Positions 24,708-35,761 of a DNA stretch of 64,000 nt are shown piece after piece. The DNA comes from Sipunculus nudus (taxonomy: Eukaryota; Annelida; Sipuncula; Golfingiida; Sipunculidae): positions 67,798,929-67,862,928 of the forward strand of contig CM049312.1 in the NCBI GenBank assembly GCA_026874595.1, in the 5' to 3' direction. The notes under the pieces were generated by a model, which was given only the letters and a program-made list of their open reading frames with translations, did not search any database and was not told the origin of the DNA. The position numbers and the translations under genes were made by a program. Numbering within the stretch: the stretch's first letter is position 1; each line of letters opens with the position of its first letter.

Positions 24708-24754
<47 letters not shown>

Positions 24755-24850
24755 TTATGAAATGTATACAGTTGAAATATAACTAATTAACAACTTATAT
24801 ACAGGGCAAACAAAGCCTGTTCTCCAACTCTTCTGAGGCAGGAAAATAAT
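24650..24850 (+). repeat. Dispersed repeat, also at 63345-63515
   Basis: The block ACAGTTGAAATATAACTAAT and the following CTGAGGCAGGAAAATAAT segment are shared with 63345-63515, including the TATATATTATTAAATATATA part. At 24711-24751 this copy has expanded into a (TA)n run. From 24860 a block with TTTATTTCTTATATAGCG resembles tails of retroposons. Confidence 0.65.
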
Positions 24851-26068
24851 AATCATAATAATAATAATTTATTTCTTATATAGCGAATTTTCCATTACAA
24901 TGTAATGTTCAAATGCGCTTCACATGGTTTAAATATAAAATGAATAAATAAAAGAAAAGAAAATAAAATCACTAAAGGTACACACTAAAAAAATTCTTAA
25001 AATTTCAATGCCAGTTAAAAACCCAAGTATTCAGACCAGATCTGCATGAATCATAAACTCTAGCTTTCTATGAATAAGTATGTCTTAAGACGTAATTTAA
25101 AAGTTTTGTAGCAAGTTAGGTCTTTGATTGCACTTGGCAGAGTGTTTTAGAGAATAGGCGCGGCAACTACATAAAAGATGAGTGGTTTCGATAAAAGGCG
25201 GTCCTGAAGTGTTAAAAAAAAAAAGGTTTTTAATAAAAAAAATTGAGGTTTTTCCTTAATTTCTCAAAGGAACGAAGTGGCAGAGACCCAGTTTTTGGCT
25301 TGGTAGGAGATCTTGGGGATATCTGACATTATGCCGAATTTTGGATTCCTAGGTCTTACGGTTTCAAGCCAAGCCAAAACAAAGAGGTATACGCTCATCG
25401 AGCAGCTACAGGTTGCTGCAGTCAAGACCTCAGCCCTGTGCGCTCCTTAAGCATGTTATCTGAGCCAACAGTCGCAGTGCCACGCCAAGCCAAGCAGGGA
25501 GCGGTAGAGGACGCCACCGTCTATCCCGAGCCGTTGTCCTTTTTAGAAAGCTACAGCATCCACAGCCACAAAGCCAGAAGCAACCCACATTCCCTCCACC
25601 GATCCCAGCAGCGGAGACCCAGCCATGTCATTCGAGAGCCGAACTCGATCATGTGAACGACACTACTCCGAGACCCATAGCCCTTGTGCTTGCGGTTTCG
25701 GTCATTTGGACCGTATTAACCAGGCTTCCCGGTTATGCATTTTTTAGCAAGTTTTTTCTTCATCGGCAATCTTAAACGGTTTCAAAACGTGCCACATCTA
25801 CGGACGGACGGACGGACGACGGACAATGGACCACGACTATAGCTCAGATGACTTATGGTCAGCTGAGCTAAAAATTGTAACAGTTAAATGAAGTAGATAT
25901 ATCTTAATACATCTTCTGACAATTATAGCAGGATAACATATGAAAAGATTCCAGAGAACATTTGTTTATTTTTTTAAACAATTCAAAGCCACATACTGTT
26001 TTTATAAACATTTTAAGAACAGTTTCATAAAATGTTGTGCTAAATGGGGATCAGGCTTAGAAACGCGT
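24851..26068. other. Intergenic, with family-B-like 3' end at 25790-25871
   Basis: After the dispersed repeat at 25235-25375 comes a GC-richer stretch (25390-25680) whose plus frame 25438-25656 has no recognised feature. At 25795-25871 a GGACGGACGG run leads to an AGCTCAGATGAC...GTCAGCTGAGCT hairpin ending CTAA, a family-B-type 3' terminus. Confidence 0.5.
25235..25375 (+). repeat. Dispersed repeat, second copy of 7255-7380
   Basis: Aligned by eye with 7255-7380 over about 120 bp, both containing GCAGAGACCCAGTTTTTGG. No terminal structure could be assigned. Confidence 0.6.
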
Positions 26069-26860
26069 TGTAAGATTTGGCATGACATGTTGTATATTCT
26101 TGTATTTCATGTCACACTTAATGAGTTCAATGGGCTTCTCTCTCTCATTTGCAGCTGTTCTCAATAATAGGAATATTTTAATTATTATTATAACTTTACT
26201 GATTTTGTGAATTTAATCTTTCGTATACATTCAAACCTCTGCATTACCTTGTGACATATCACACATGTATAACAAGCCTTTGTTCCATGATGCCTGGGTA
26301 CTGATTGCATAATCTCCTAGTCATGGTCACTGGGTCCCGTATTTGTACAGGCCAGATCCTAATCTGTTAATCTCATCAGGGTAAAGGTGTTGATCTCATC
26401 AGGGTGACCACTAATGGGGGTGTCCCGTGATGTTTGGTCAGCTAAGAGCACACACAGATAGATGATATCAGGATAACGTATAATTACACTGTATGTAGAC
26501 CTTGTATATGTCAGGGTATAATCAACAAACTCTCATTTCATTGGCCAGTATAGGGGGTGGAGTTCACCTCACCCATCTGACCAATGGAATGAATGGGTGA
26601 TGTTATTGGTTATATTCAAATGAGAGAGAGAATAAAAACGATGGTATAATTATGTGTGAGCAGATTTCCACTTTGGCGACTCGGCACCTAGGACAGTTTC
26701 TGTGTATGGACATTTTTATCATATACTTAATACAAGAAGAATAAAAATGGTTACCTAAGTTACCGAATTTGTGTGTTGTGGCTGTGTGCCACAAGTGCCA
26801 CAAACTTGCTTGAACGAGAGCGTGACTGGGAGAAGTTTAGTCAAGTAATATAAGTTTACA
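26069..26860 (+). repeat. LTR, copy 1 (792 bp)
   Basis: Begins TGTAAGATTT and ends AAGTTTACA, so the ends are TGTAA and TTACA, a perfect short inverted repeat of LTR type. It is followed directly by a primer-binding-like sequence. AATAAA signals occur near 26632 and 26740. The left boundary is confirmed by the identical sequence resuming at 29838 next to a different flank (GCGT against CGAG). A minus-strand frame at 26603-26803 is not coding in my view. Confidence 0.8.
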
Positions 26861-26880
26861 TTGGCGTCGCGTGCCAGGTC
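26861..26880 (+). other. Putative primer-binding site
   Basis: TTGGCGTCGCGTGCCAGG directly follows the LTR end. It resembles the TGGCGxCxxGTGCCAGG leader known from some Ty3/gypsy LTR elements, where the 3' end of a tRNA primes minus-strand DNA synthesis. The matching tRNA was not determined. Confidence 0.5.
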
Positions 26881-26888
26881 GAACTAAA

Positions 26889-26993
26889 ATGTCAGATCAC
26901 ACGCCTAGAGATAGAAAAACTCCTGCACCAACGGAGAGAGCAGTGTTCAAGCACATGAAAGCGAACAAAAATCAAATACGCTGCCGAAACTGA
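26889..26993 (+). pseudogene. Possible gag remnant, 34 residues
   Basis: An ATG shortly after the primer-binding site opens a basic peptide starting MSDHTPRDRKTPAPTERAVF that stops at TGA after 34 codons, with further short open runs behind it. Position and charge suggest the beginning of a lost gag, but there is no recognisable domain. Confidence 0.3.
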
Positions 26994-27542
26994 CGCCTCT
27001 ACAATCCCTGCGGTCCTGATGTGTCCATCAAGAAACGCTAGCAGTGTCACAAGCTGTGGGGAGGCCATGCAGAAACGCTCAGGATGACAGTAAGAAGTTA
27101 AACGTCGAAGAATTTTATTTTATTATTATATATGCTTCTAAAAAAATGTAAAACGTTTTTATATATGATTATAAAAATAATGACAATGTATATTTTTTTT
27201 TATTTTGTGACATTTCAATGTGTATTGTAAATAAGAATTCTATGAGCTTTTCAGTTCTCACTTTATCAGGTGTAATTTGATTTATGGTTGTCTTTGTATT
27301 TTGATAGTTCCCAGTCCTAAATATTAGATCGTCCTGCTGTGTGCTGCAAATTTTAAATATAGTTCTGGGTGACAGATTCACTGCATATGCCATCATGTGA
27401 GGCATAGACTTAAACTTGAAACACTATGTATACATATTCTTGAGGCAATAATTTATAGATGTACTTTAGATAAACCAAGTTATCACTTCAGAAATTAAAA
27501 CAGAAATGTCTTATTTATGTATCTAGAAACATCATGTTTTGA

Positions 27543-29190
27543 GCTGAATGTTGTACACTGTTTATTGATTGTCCCCTGAATATTAGATCTGACTATATGG
27601 GTGGAACAGATAAGACTAATTTCATGTTGATAGAGTCACAATGCTAAAGGGGCCAGCATAGAATTGGACGTTCAATACAGTGCAAAGTCATGAAGCTAAA
27701 CATTAAATTTTAAATTACTAGACACAAGTTCATATTGAATCACTCTTTTCATTTATAACACTTTTATTTTACATTAAGCTGAATGTTGTACACTGTTTAT
27801 TGATTGTCCCCTGAATATTAGATGTGACTGTATGGGTGGAACAGATAAGACTAATTTCGTGGTTATAGAGTCACAATGCTAAAGGGGCCAGCATAGAATT
27901 GGACGTTCAATACAGTGCATAGTCATGAAGCTAAACATTAAATTTTAAATTACTAGACACAAGTTCATATTGAATCACTCTTTTCATTTATAACACTTTT
28001 ATTTTACATTAAGCTGAATGTTGTACACTGTTTATTGATTGTCCCCTGAATATTAGATCTGACTGTATAGGCGAACAGATAAGACTAATTTCGTGGTGAT
28101 AGAGTCACAATGCTAAGGGGTTCAGCATAGACTTGGACGTTCAATCAAGTGCATAGGAATGAAGCTAAACATTAAATTTTAAATTACTAGACACAAGTTA
28201 ATATTGAATCACTCTTTTCATTTATAACACTTTTATTTTACATTAAGCTAAATGTTGTACACTGTTTATTGATTGTCCCCTGAATATTAGATCTGACTGT
28301 ATGTGTGGAACAGATAAGACTAATTTTGTGGTTATAGAGTCACAATGCTTTATAGGGAGTCGAGCATAGACTTGGGCAGTCAATACAGTGCATAGTCATA
28401 CAGCGAAACGTTAAATATTAGAACATTAGCCATAGCTGCTTGTATAACGAATCACTCTTTTTAATTATATCACTTTTACTCTACATTAAGCTGAATGTTG
28501 TGAACTGTTTTGGTAGTCTCCTGAATATTAGATCTGACTGTATAGGCGGGACGGGTAAGACTAATTACATGGTGATAGGGTCACAGTGCTGAGCGTTCAA
28601 GCATAGACTCAGGCTTCATTAGACAAGGTGAACATTAAACAGAGCTTAACGAAATATTTTATTCAAAATGCTTAACCTATTAAATAACATTTATTATTTT
28701 TTGTACATTCTGAAAGGATGGATTATAATTTTACATGTGGGCTAGCCGTTTTGCACTGAATCTTGTGTACTGTTAACTGATAGCGTAATTGTGAATAATA
28801 GATCTCACTGCTGGGGGGCAGGTAAGACTAAGTTCATTGTACGGTCTCACTGTTTAGGGGCGAAACAAAGACTGTGGCTTTCAGTGCAGTGCATTCTCAC
28901 GCTGCAGGATGCAAGTTCTCTTCCGATGTAAACATGATTCTTCAGTATGTATAACTATTAAATTTACTTTATTTTTGAGCAAATTAAAAATTGAATTCCA
29001 CCTTTTTTTTATATAAACTGTAATTCCTGCTGTTTTGTACTAGGCTTTATGTATTGTATATTGATGTTTTCATGAACATTAGATCTTACTGGTGGAAGGT
29101 ACAGATGAGACTAACTTCATGTGCGAGTCTGATTGCTGATGTATACAGCAAAGACTGGCTTTCAATGTAAATCATAAGATTTGGCAAGGT
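27543..29190 (+). ncRNA. Seven tandem monomers with conserved predicted RNA fold
   Basis: Monomers start at about 27543, 27778, 28013, 28247, 28490, 28753 and 29043. The first four are nearly alike; the last three are increasingly diverged. In monomer 1, P1 pairs 27556-27567 with 27673-27682. P2 pairs ATTAG+ATCTG (27582-27591) with CAGAT, a bulged AAGA and CTAAT (27607-27620). P3 pairs ATGCT (27641-27645) with AGCAT (27655-27659). Later monomers keep these stems by wobble or double changes. The G-U wobbles fit only plus-strand RNA, the sense strand of the LTR element. No ribozyme core was recognised. Confidence 0.6.
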
Positions 29191-29261
29191 GCATGTATAA
29201 GCAAGTTGGAAATAAGTTTGACTAAAATTTTCTTTAATTACAATTGGTTTAACCATGTCAT

Positions 29262-29318
<57 letters not shown>

Positions 29319-29837
29319 TTGTAGTGTATTATATTGTGTTGTTTATCAGCACCACTGCAATGGACTTACGAAGGAGGAAATTTTCTGGAAAAATATTTAA
29401 TTATACGAGGCCCAGACCGAGGGCAAGGGTATTCTGCACTGTGGAGGGAAGCAGGCAGGGAAATGAAAGCGAGGAAGCACCTCTGGGGACTAAGACCACA
29501 ATAATGTCTCCCCAGAGGGTGAGATGCTCGGGCATCCACATGCTATACGGTCAATGAACTGATGCTAATGAATATTTAAGAAATGTGTACTATAATATCA
29601 ATTTGCATATTTTTTTTTATAAAAAAGACATGTTCACATAAGTTGTCATTTAGATTATTATTTTATGTACTTGTATTTTATCATGCCAAATCTTGTTCTT
29701 CTGGGATAAATGTGACAATATAAATTAGCCATTGGTATACACATATTTATATAGGTTCACATTAAGGACTTAATATATGTATTAAAAAAAAAGAAAATCA
29801 TTCTGATTTTCTTTTTTTATCATGGGTGGTGTGCGAG
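29191..29837 (+). other. 3' internal region of the LTR element
   Basis: Present in copy 1 only, because copy 2 stops at 32772. It holds a (TA)n run at 29267-29314 and a GC-richer piece (29380-29560) whose plus frame begins around MDLRRRKFSGKIF, unrecognised. A hairpin AAAAAGAAAATCA...TGATTTTCTTTTT lies at about 29790-29820, and the last bases before LTR 2 are GGGTGGTGTGCGAG. A convincing polypurine tract is not obvious. Confidence 0.5.
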
Positions 29838-30629
29838 TGTAAGATTTGGCATGACATGTTGTATATTCTTGTATTTCATGTCACACTTAATGAGTTCAAT
29901 GGGCTTCTCTCTCTCATTTGCAGCTGTTCTCAATAATAGGAATATTTTAATTATTATTATAACTTTACTGATTTTGTGAATTTAATCTTTCGTATACATT
30001 CAAACCTCTGCATTACCTTGTGACATATCACACATGTATAACAAGCCTTTGTTCCATGATGCCTGGGTACTGATTGCATAATCTCCTAGTCATGGTCACT
30101 GGGTCCCGTATTTGTACAGGCCAGATCCTAATCTGTTAATCTCATCAGGGTAAAGGTGTTGATCTCATCAGGGTGACCACTAATGGGGGTGTCCCGTGAT
30201 GTTTGGTCAGCTAAGAGCACACACAGATAGATGATATCAGGATAACGTATAATTACACTGTATGTAGACCTTGTATATGTCAGGGTATAATCAACAAACT
30301 CTCATTTCATTGGCCAGTATAGGGGGTGGAGTTCACCTCACCCATCTGACCAATGGAATGAATGGGTGATGTTATTGGTTATATTCAAATGAGAGAGAGA
30401 ATAAAAACGATGGTATAATTATGTGTGAGCAGATTTCCACTTTGGCGACTCGGCACCTAGGACAGTTTCTGTGTATGGACATTTTTATCATATACTTAAT
30501 ACAAGAAGAATAAAAATGGTTACCTAAGTTACCGAATTTGTGTGTTGTGGCTGTGTGCCACAAGTGCCACAAACTTGCTTGAACGAGAGCGTGACTGGGA
30601 GAAGTTTAGTCAAGTAATATAAGTTTACA
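29838..30629 (+). repeat. LTR, copy 2 (792 bp)
   Basis: Same sequence as 26069-26860 by eye, same TGTAA...TTACA ends, and again followed by the primer-binding-like TTGGCGTCGCGTGCCAGG rather than by host DNA. So this LTR is shared by two internal regions, as arises by recombination between LTRs or tandem integration. Confidence 0.8.
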
Positions 30630-32772
30630 TTGGCGTCGCGTGCCAGGTCGAACTAAAATGTCAGATCACACGCCTAGAGATAGAAAAACTCCTGCACCAA
30701 CGGAGAGAGCAGTGTTCAAGCACATGAAAGCGAACAAAAATCAAATACGCTGCCGAAACTGACGCCTCTACAATCCCTGCGGTCCTGATGTGTCCATCAA
30801 GAAACGCTAGCAGTGTCACAAGCTGTGGGGAGGCCATGCAGAAACGCTCAGGATGACAGTAAGAAGTTAAACGTCGAAGAATTTTATTTTATTATTATAT
30901 ATGCTTCTAAAAAAATGTAAAACGTTTTTATATATGATTATAAAAATAATGACAATGTATATTTTTTTTTATTTTGTGACATTTCAATGTGTATTGTAAA
31001 TAAGAATTCTATGAGCTTTTCAGTTCTCACTTTATCAGGTGTAATTTGATTTATGGTTGTCTTTGTATTTTGATAGTTCCCAGTCCTAAATATTAGATCG
31101 TCCTGCTGTGTGCTGCAAATTTTAAATATAGTTCTGGGTGACAGATTCACTGCATATGCCATCATGTGAGGCATAGACTTAAACTTGAAACACTATGTAT
31201 ACATATTCTTGAGGCAATAATTTATAGATGTACTTTAGATAAACCAAGTTATCACTTCAGAAATTAAAACAGAAATGTCTTATTTATGTATCTAGAAACA
31301 TCATGTTTTGAGCTGAATGTTGTACACTGTTTATTGATTGTCCCCTGAATATTAGATCTGACTATATGGGTGGAACAGATAAGACTAATTTCATGTTGAT
31401 AGAGTCACAATGCTAAAGGGGCCAGCATAGAATTGGACGTTCAATACAGTGCAAAGTCATGAAGCTAAACATTAAATTTTAAATTACTAGACACAAGTTC
31501 ATATTGAATCACTCTTTTCATTTATAACACTTTTATTTTACATTAAGCTGAATGTTGTACACTGTTTATTGATTGTCCCCTGAATATTAGATGTGACTGT
31601 ATGGGTGGAACAGATAAGACTAATTTCGTGGTTATAGAGTCACAATGCTAAAGGGGCCAGCATAGAATTGGACGTTCAATACAGTGCATAGTCATGAAGC
31701 TAAACATTAAATTTTAAATTACTAGACACAAGTTCATATTGAATCACTCTTTTCATTTATAACACTTTTATTTTACATTAAGCTGAATGTTGTACACTGT
31801 TTATTGATTGTCCCCTGAATATTAGATCTGACTGTATAGGCGAACAGATAAGACTAATTTCGTGGTGATAGAGTCACAATGCTAAGGGGTTCAGCATAGA
31901 CTTGGACGTTCAATCAAGTGCATAGGAATGAAGCTAAACATTAAATTTTAAATTACTAGACACAAGTTAATATTGAATCACTCTTTTCATTTATAACACT
32001 TTTATTTTACATTAAGCTAAATGTTGTACACTGTTTATTGATTGTCCCCTGAATATTAGATCTGACTGTATGGGTGGAACAGATAAGACTAATTTTGTGG
32101 TTATAGAGTCACAATGCTTTATAGGGAGTCGAGCATAGACTTGGGCAGTCAATACAGTGCATAGTCATACAGCGAAACGTTAAATATTAGAACATTAGCC
32201 ATAGCTGCTTGTATAACGAATCACTCTTTTTAATTATATCACTTTTACTCTACATTAAGCTGAATGTTGTGAACTGTTTTGGTAGTCTCCTGAATATTAG
32301 ATCTGACTGTATAGGCGGGACGGGTAAGACTAATTACATGGTGATAGGGTCACAGTGCTGAGCGTTCAAGCATAGACTCAGGCTTCATTAGACAAGGTGA
32401 ACATTAAACAGAGCTTAACGAAATATTTTATTCAAAATGCTTAACCTATTAAATAACATTTATTATTTTTTGTACATTCTGAAAGGATGGATTATAATTT
32501 TACATGTGGGCTAGCCGTTTTGCACTGAATCTTGTGTACTGTTAACTGATAGCGTAATTGTGAATAATAGATCTCACTGCTGGGGGGCAGGTAAGACTAA
32601 GTTCATTGTACGGTCTCACTGTTTAGGGGCGAAACAAAGACTGTGGCTTTCAGTGCAGTGCATTCTCACGCTGCAGGATGCAAGTTCTCTTCCGATGTAA
32701 ACATGATTCTTCAGTATGTATAACTATTAAATTTACTTTATTTTTGAGCAAATTAAAAATTGAATTCCACCT
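30630..32772 (+). mobile_element. Second, 3'-truncated internal region with six monomers
   Basis: Repeats 26861-29003 with a 3769-bp offset, including the structured monomers starting at 31312, 31547, 31782, 32016, 32259 and about 32522. It breaks off after GAATTCCACCT, before the seventh monomer, and no third LTR follows. The next bases contain an inverted family-B 5' end (ACCCATGGGTCCC near 32806). Confidence 0.8.
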
Positions 32773-32879
32773 ATCCTTTAAGACAAAATCAGCTGAGTTC
32801 TTAACCCATGGGTCCCTATAGTCTGTTCCACAAAAGGGTGTCCATTGAAATTGGCATTATTTTCATAAACTGACAGATT

Positions 32880-32933
32880 AATTGTATCCGCCAAAACAGA
32901 GTTTTGCGGATACTATGTTTTCAGCTGGTCGCT

Positions 32934-32965
<32 letters not shown>

Positions 32966-34722
32966 GTAGGTGTCCGGAGAACTCCTCCGTAACCGCTGGG
33001 CGGAATTTTCCGAAACCCGGGATTATGTTCGGGTCACATGTGAACTGCTGCGCCCCGATTTTGTTTTGACCTCTGACCTTTCCTTTGCGCTCTGCGTCCG
33101 TTTGTGCGTCTGTTTCCACACATAAACCCACATATCTCGGGAACCGTTTGACCGATCAGGAAAATTTTTTTGCACAAATGTAGCCCTCGGAGAGCTTTAT
33201 AACATACACCAAAAATGGTGGCGCCACCTGCAACCATGTTTGCACAGTGTCCATCTGTTCGTCTGCCTTGGGTTAAAATCACTCATATCTCTGCAGTGAC
33301 TTGACTAATTCACCTGAAATTGGGCATGCGTAAACATCCTGGATAGCTTTTCTGATTTTATGACAGGTGGCGCCACCTACATTCACGTTTACGCTGCAGA
33401 CATCCAAGCTCATATCTCGGGAACCGTTTGACCGATCAGGAAAATTTTTTTGCACAAATGTAGCCCTTGGAGAGCTTTATAACATACACCAAAAATGGTG
33501 GCGCCACCTGCAACCATGTTTGCACAGTGTCCATCTGTTCGTCTGCCTTGGGTTAAAATCACTCATATCTCTGCAGTGACTTGACTAATTCATCTGAAAT
33601 TGGGCATGCTTATACATCCTGGAAAGCTTTTCTGATTTTATGACAGGTGGCGCCACCTACATTCACGTTTACGCTGCAGACATCCAAGCTCATATCTTGG
33701 GAACCGTTTGACCGATCAGGAAAATTCTTTTGCACAAATGTAGCCCTTGGAGAGCTTTATAACATACACCAAAAATGGTGGTGCTACCTGCAACCATGTT
33801 TGCACAGTGTCCATCTGTTTGTCTGCCTTGGGTTAAAATCACTCATATCTCTGCAGTGACTTGACTAATTTACCTGAAATTTGGCATGCGTATACATCCT
33901 GGATAGCTTTTCTGATTTTATGACAGGTGGCGCCACCTACATTCACGTTTACGCTGCAGACATCCAAGCTCATATCTCGGGAACCGTTTGACCGATCAGG
34001 AAAATTTTTTTGCACAAATGTAGCCCTTGGAGAGCTTTATAACATACACCGAAAATGGTGGCACCACCTGCAACCATGTTTGCACAGTGTACATCTGTTC
34101 GTCTGCCTTGGGTTAAAATCACTCATATCTCTGCAGTGGTTTGACTAATTCACCTGAAATTCGGCATGCTTATACATCCTGGATAGCTTTTCTGATTTTA
34201 TGACAGGTGGCGCCACCTACAATCAAGTTTACGCTGCAGACATCCAAGCTCATATCTAGGGAACCGTTTGACCGATTGGGCCAAAATTTTGCATGTGTAT
34301 AAATCTCACATAGCTCTCTATCATATGCAAAACTGGTGGCGCCACCTGCAGCCATGTTTGCACAGCTCCCATCTGTTTGTCTGCCATGGGATAAAATCAC
34401 TCATATCTCGGCAGTGGTTTGACATATCTGCCTAAAATTTTGCAAGTTTATACATCCCCGACAGCTCTCTTGATTTTATGACAGGTGGCGCCACCTGCAT
34501 TCTAGTTTATGCAGCAGATATCCAAGCTCATATCTTGGGAACCGTTTGACCGATTGGGCCAAAGTTTTGCATGTGTATAGAGCTTTCTGGATTTTTTCGT
34601 AGGTAGCGCAACCTACATACACAATTTGGCTGCAGACATCCATGCTAATATGCAACACTTCACCCGTTCCACTCTGATTTAGGCGGATACAAGTAGTCGC
34701 TTGTCGACTACCCGTATTCTAG
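32880..34722 (+). mobile_element. Helitron-like family A element, copy 2
   Basis: The 5' hairpin GTATCCGC...GCGGATAC is identical to copy 1. The 3' hairpin is perfect here: GTAGTCG, loop CTTGT, CGACTAC, then CCGTATT and the end CTAG before TT. The tandem core has 280-bp units (repeated starts at 33367, 33647 and 33927) with GGTGGCGCCACC twice per unit. No Rep/helicase frame. It sits directly after the broken LTR element. Confidence 0.78.
32929..32966 (+). repeat. (CCG)n trinucleotide run
   Basis: About eleven CCG triplets in the 5' part of the family A element. Copy 1 at 19580 has a shorter, interrupted CCGCCG tract, so this run expanded after the copies separated. Confidence 0.9.
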
Positions 34723-35578
34723 TTTCAGATGGCAGTTGCAATGAAGGAATTGGGTGTTGGCCTAATTTACTATAATTTAATTATAATCATACCACGCAAA
34801 ATATTAAAGCAGTGCAATTTAATTGATATATGAGAAAACCGTCTATTTTTTACAACACCTCAACCCCATTCTAGAAGGTCAAGGTCACCGGTCACATGCT
34901 CAAACAACTGCACTTGAAAGTTCCTGATTAACTAATAACTGGTCATAAATATTCTAAATAATACAGTTGTCTGAAACCTATGGCATATGCCATGCCACTT
35001 GGCCACAAGTTTCAGAAGAACCAGATGGTTGCAAAATATAAATGTTGTTTTTGTTATGAGGTTTTACATTTCATATTAGGCCTTTGTTTCCTCATCAGCT
35101 TTAAGGTCAGACTGTGTCCTAATTTTTGAGTATTAGAGATTAATTGCCAAATTTCAATGGGCACCCTGTTGAGGAACAGACTTTAGTAATAAAATTGGTC
35201 ACTGCATTAGCATTTGTAAAAAATATATGCTTGAATTTTACAGTTAAACTATGTGTAAAACAGTTCTGTCCATAAGATTTATATTCAAATTGTTGTGACT
35301 CAAGCTACAGAGATATTATTTTAACATGTGCTTCAGTGCAAAAGGACTTCTTTTTTTCCCCAAAAAATGGGTACATTCAGCACCTTAACGTCCTCAGTAT
35401 AAATAAACATTACTTGCTAACTCAGTCTCTGAATGCATTGCAAAAGGACTTCTTTGATATTAATTTGATCAATTCATTCTGTTTTTTATTTACTCAATCT
35501 TGAATCATGTTTTCATGCTCAGTCATGTTTTAATTGTTTATGCATCCTTATTTGGATACTGTTACAGGAATAACTCAC
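34723..35578. other. Possible intron or downstream region of the SWIM-motif gene
   Basis: AT-rich, with no exon I can support. The last exon found (35579-35761) ends in phase 0 at a good GTGAGT donor, so at least one more exon should lie here or beyond the repeats to the left. Confidence 0.5.
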
Positions 35579-35761
35579 CTTTTCAAGTAATTCTTGAAGA
35601 AGCAAGGCATGGCAGCAAGTGACCCCATCCCAGCTCTCTACTGTTGGTACCTGGTTGTTTTGCCGTGCAGCTTCCCGCAGAATCCTGTAGGTGTTACAGG
35701 TGCATGTGATGCTGTCCCCTGCATGTGTCCTAACTTGGTTGACATGAACATACTCACTGAT
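35579..35761 (-). CDS. SWIM-motif gene, exon 7 with CxC...CxH
   Basis: 61 codons in phase 0, acceptor TTTCCTCAG, donor GTGAGT. It encodes ISEYVHVNQVRTHAGDSI, then TCTCNTYRILREAARQ and WDGVTCCHALLLQELLEK. The Cys-x-Cys and Cys-x-His pairs are about 26 residues apart, within the range of SWIM zinc fingers, which bind DNA or proteins. Confidence 0.78.

Larger units (their letters stand above)
26069..32772 (+). mobile_element. Non-autonomous LTR retrotransposon array: LTR-internal-LTR-partial internal
   Basis: A segment starting at 26069 recurs with an offset of exactly 3769 bp from 29838, almost base for base (one difference noticed, at about 28295 against 32064). Homology starts exactly at TGTAAGATTTGG in both copies and stops at 29003/32772. 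The first 792 bases behave as an LTR. The internal part has no gag or pol frame of useful length; instead it carries tandem structured monomers. This fits a LARD-like element mobilised in trans. An assembly duplication is the main alternative. Confidence 0.8.

Noticed and set aside
26603-27405. Minus-strand ORFs duplicated at 30372-31174
   Set aside because: Identical because the LTR element is duplicated; they run against the element and lack protein-like features.
27543-29190. Monomers as hammerhead ribozymes of a retrozyme
   Set aside because: Tandem structured repeats in a non-coding LTR element suggested it, but I could not find the CUGAxGA and GAAA core words in the right places in any monomer, so no self-cleaving core is supported.
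27543-29190. CRISPR array
   Set aside because: Repeats are about 235 bp or longer without short unique spacers, in an animal genome.
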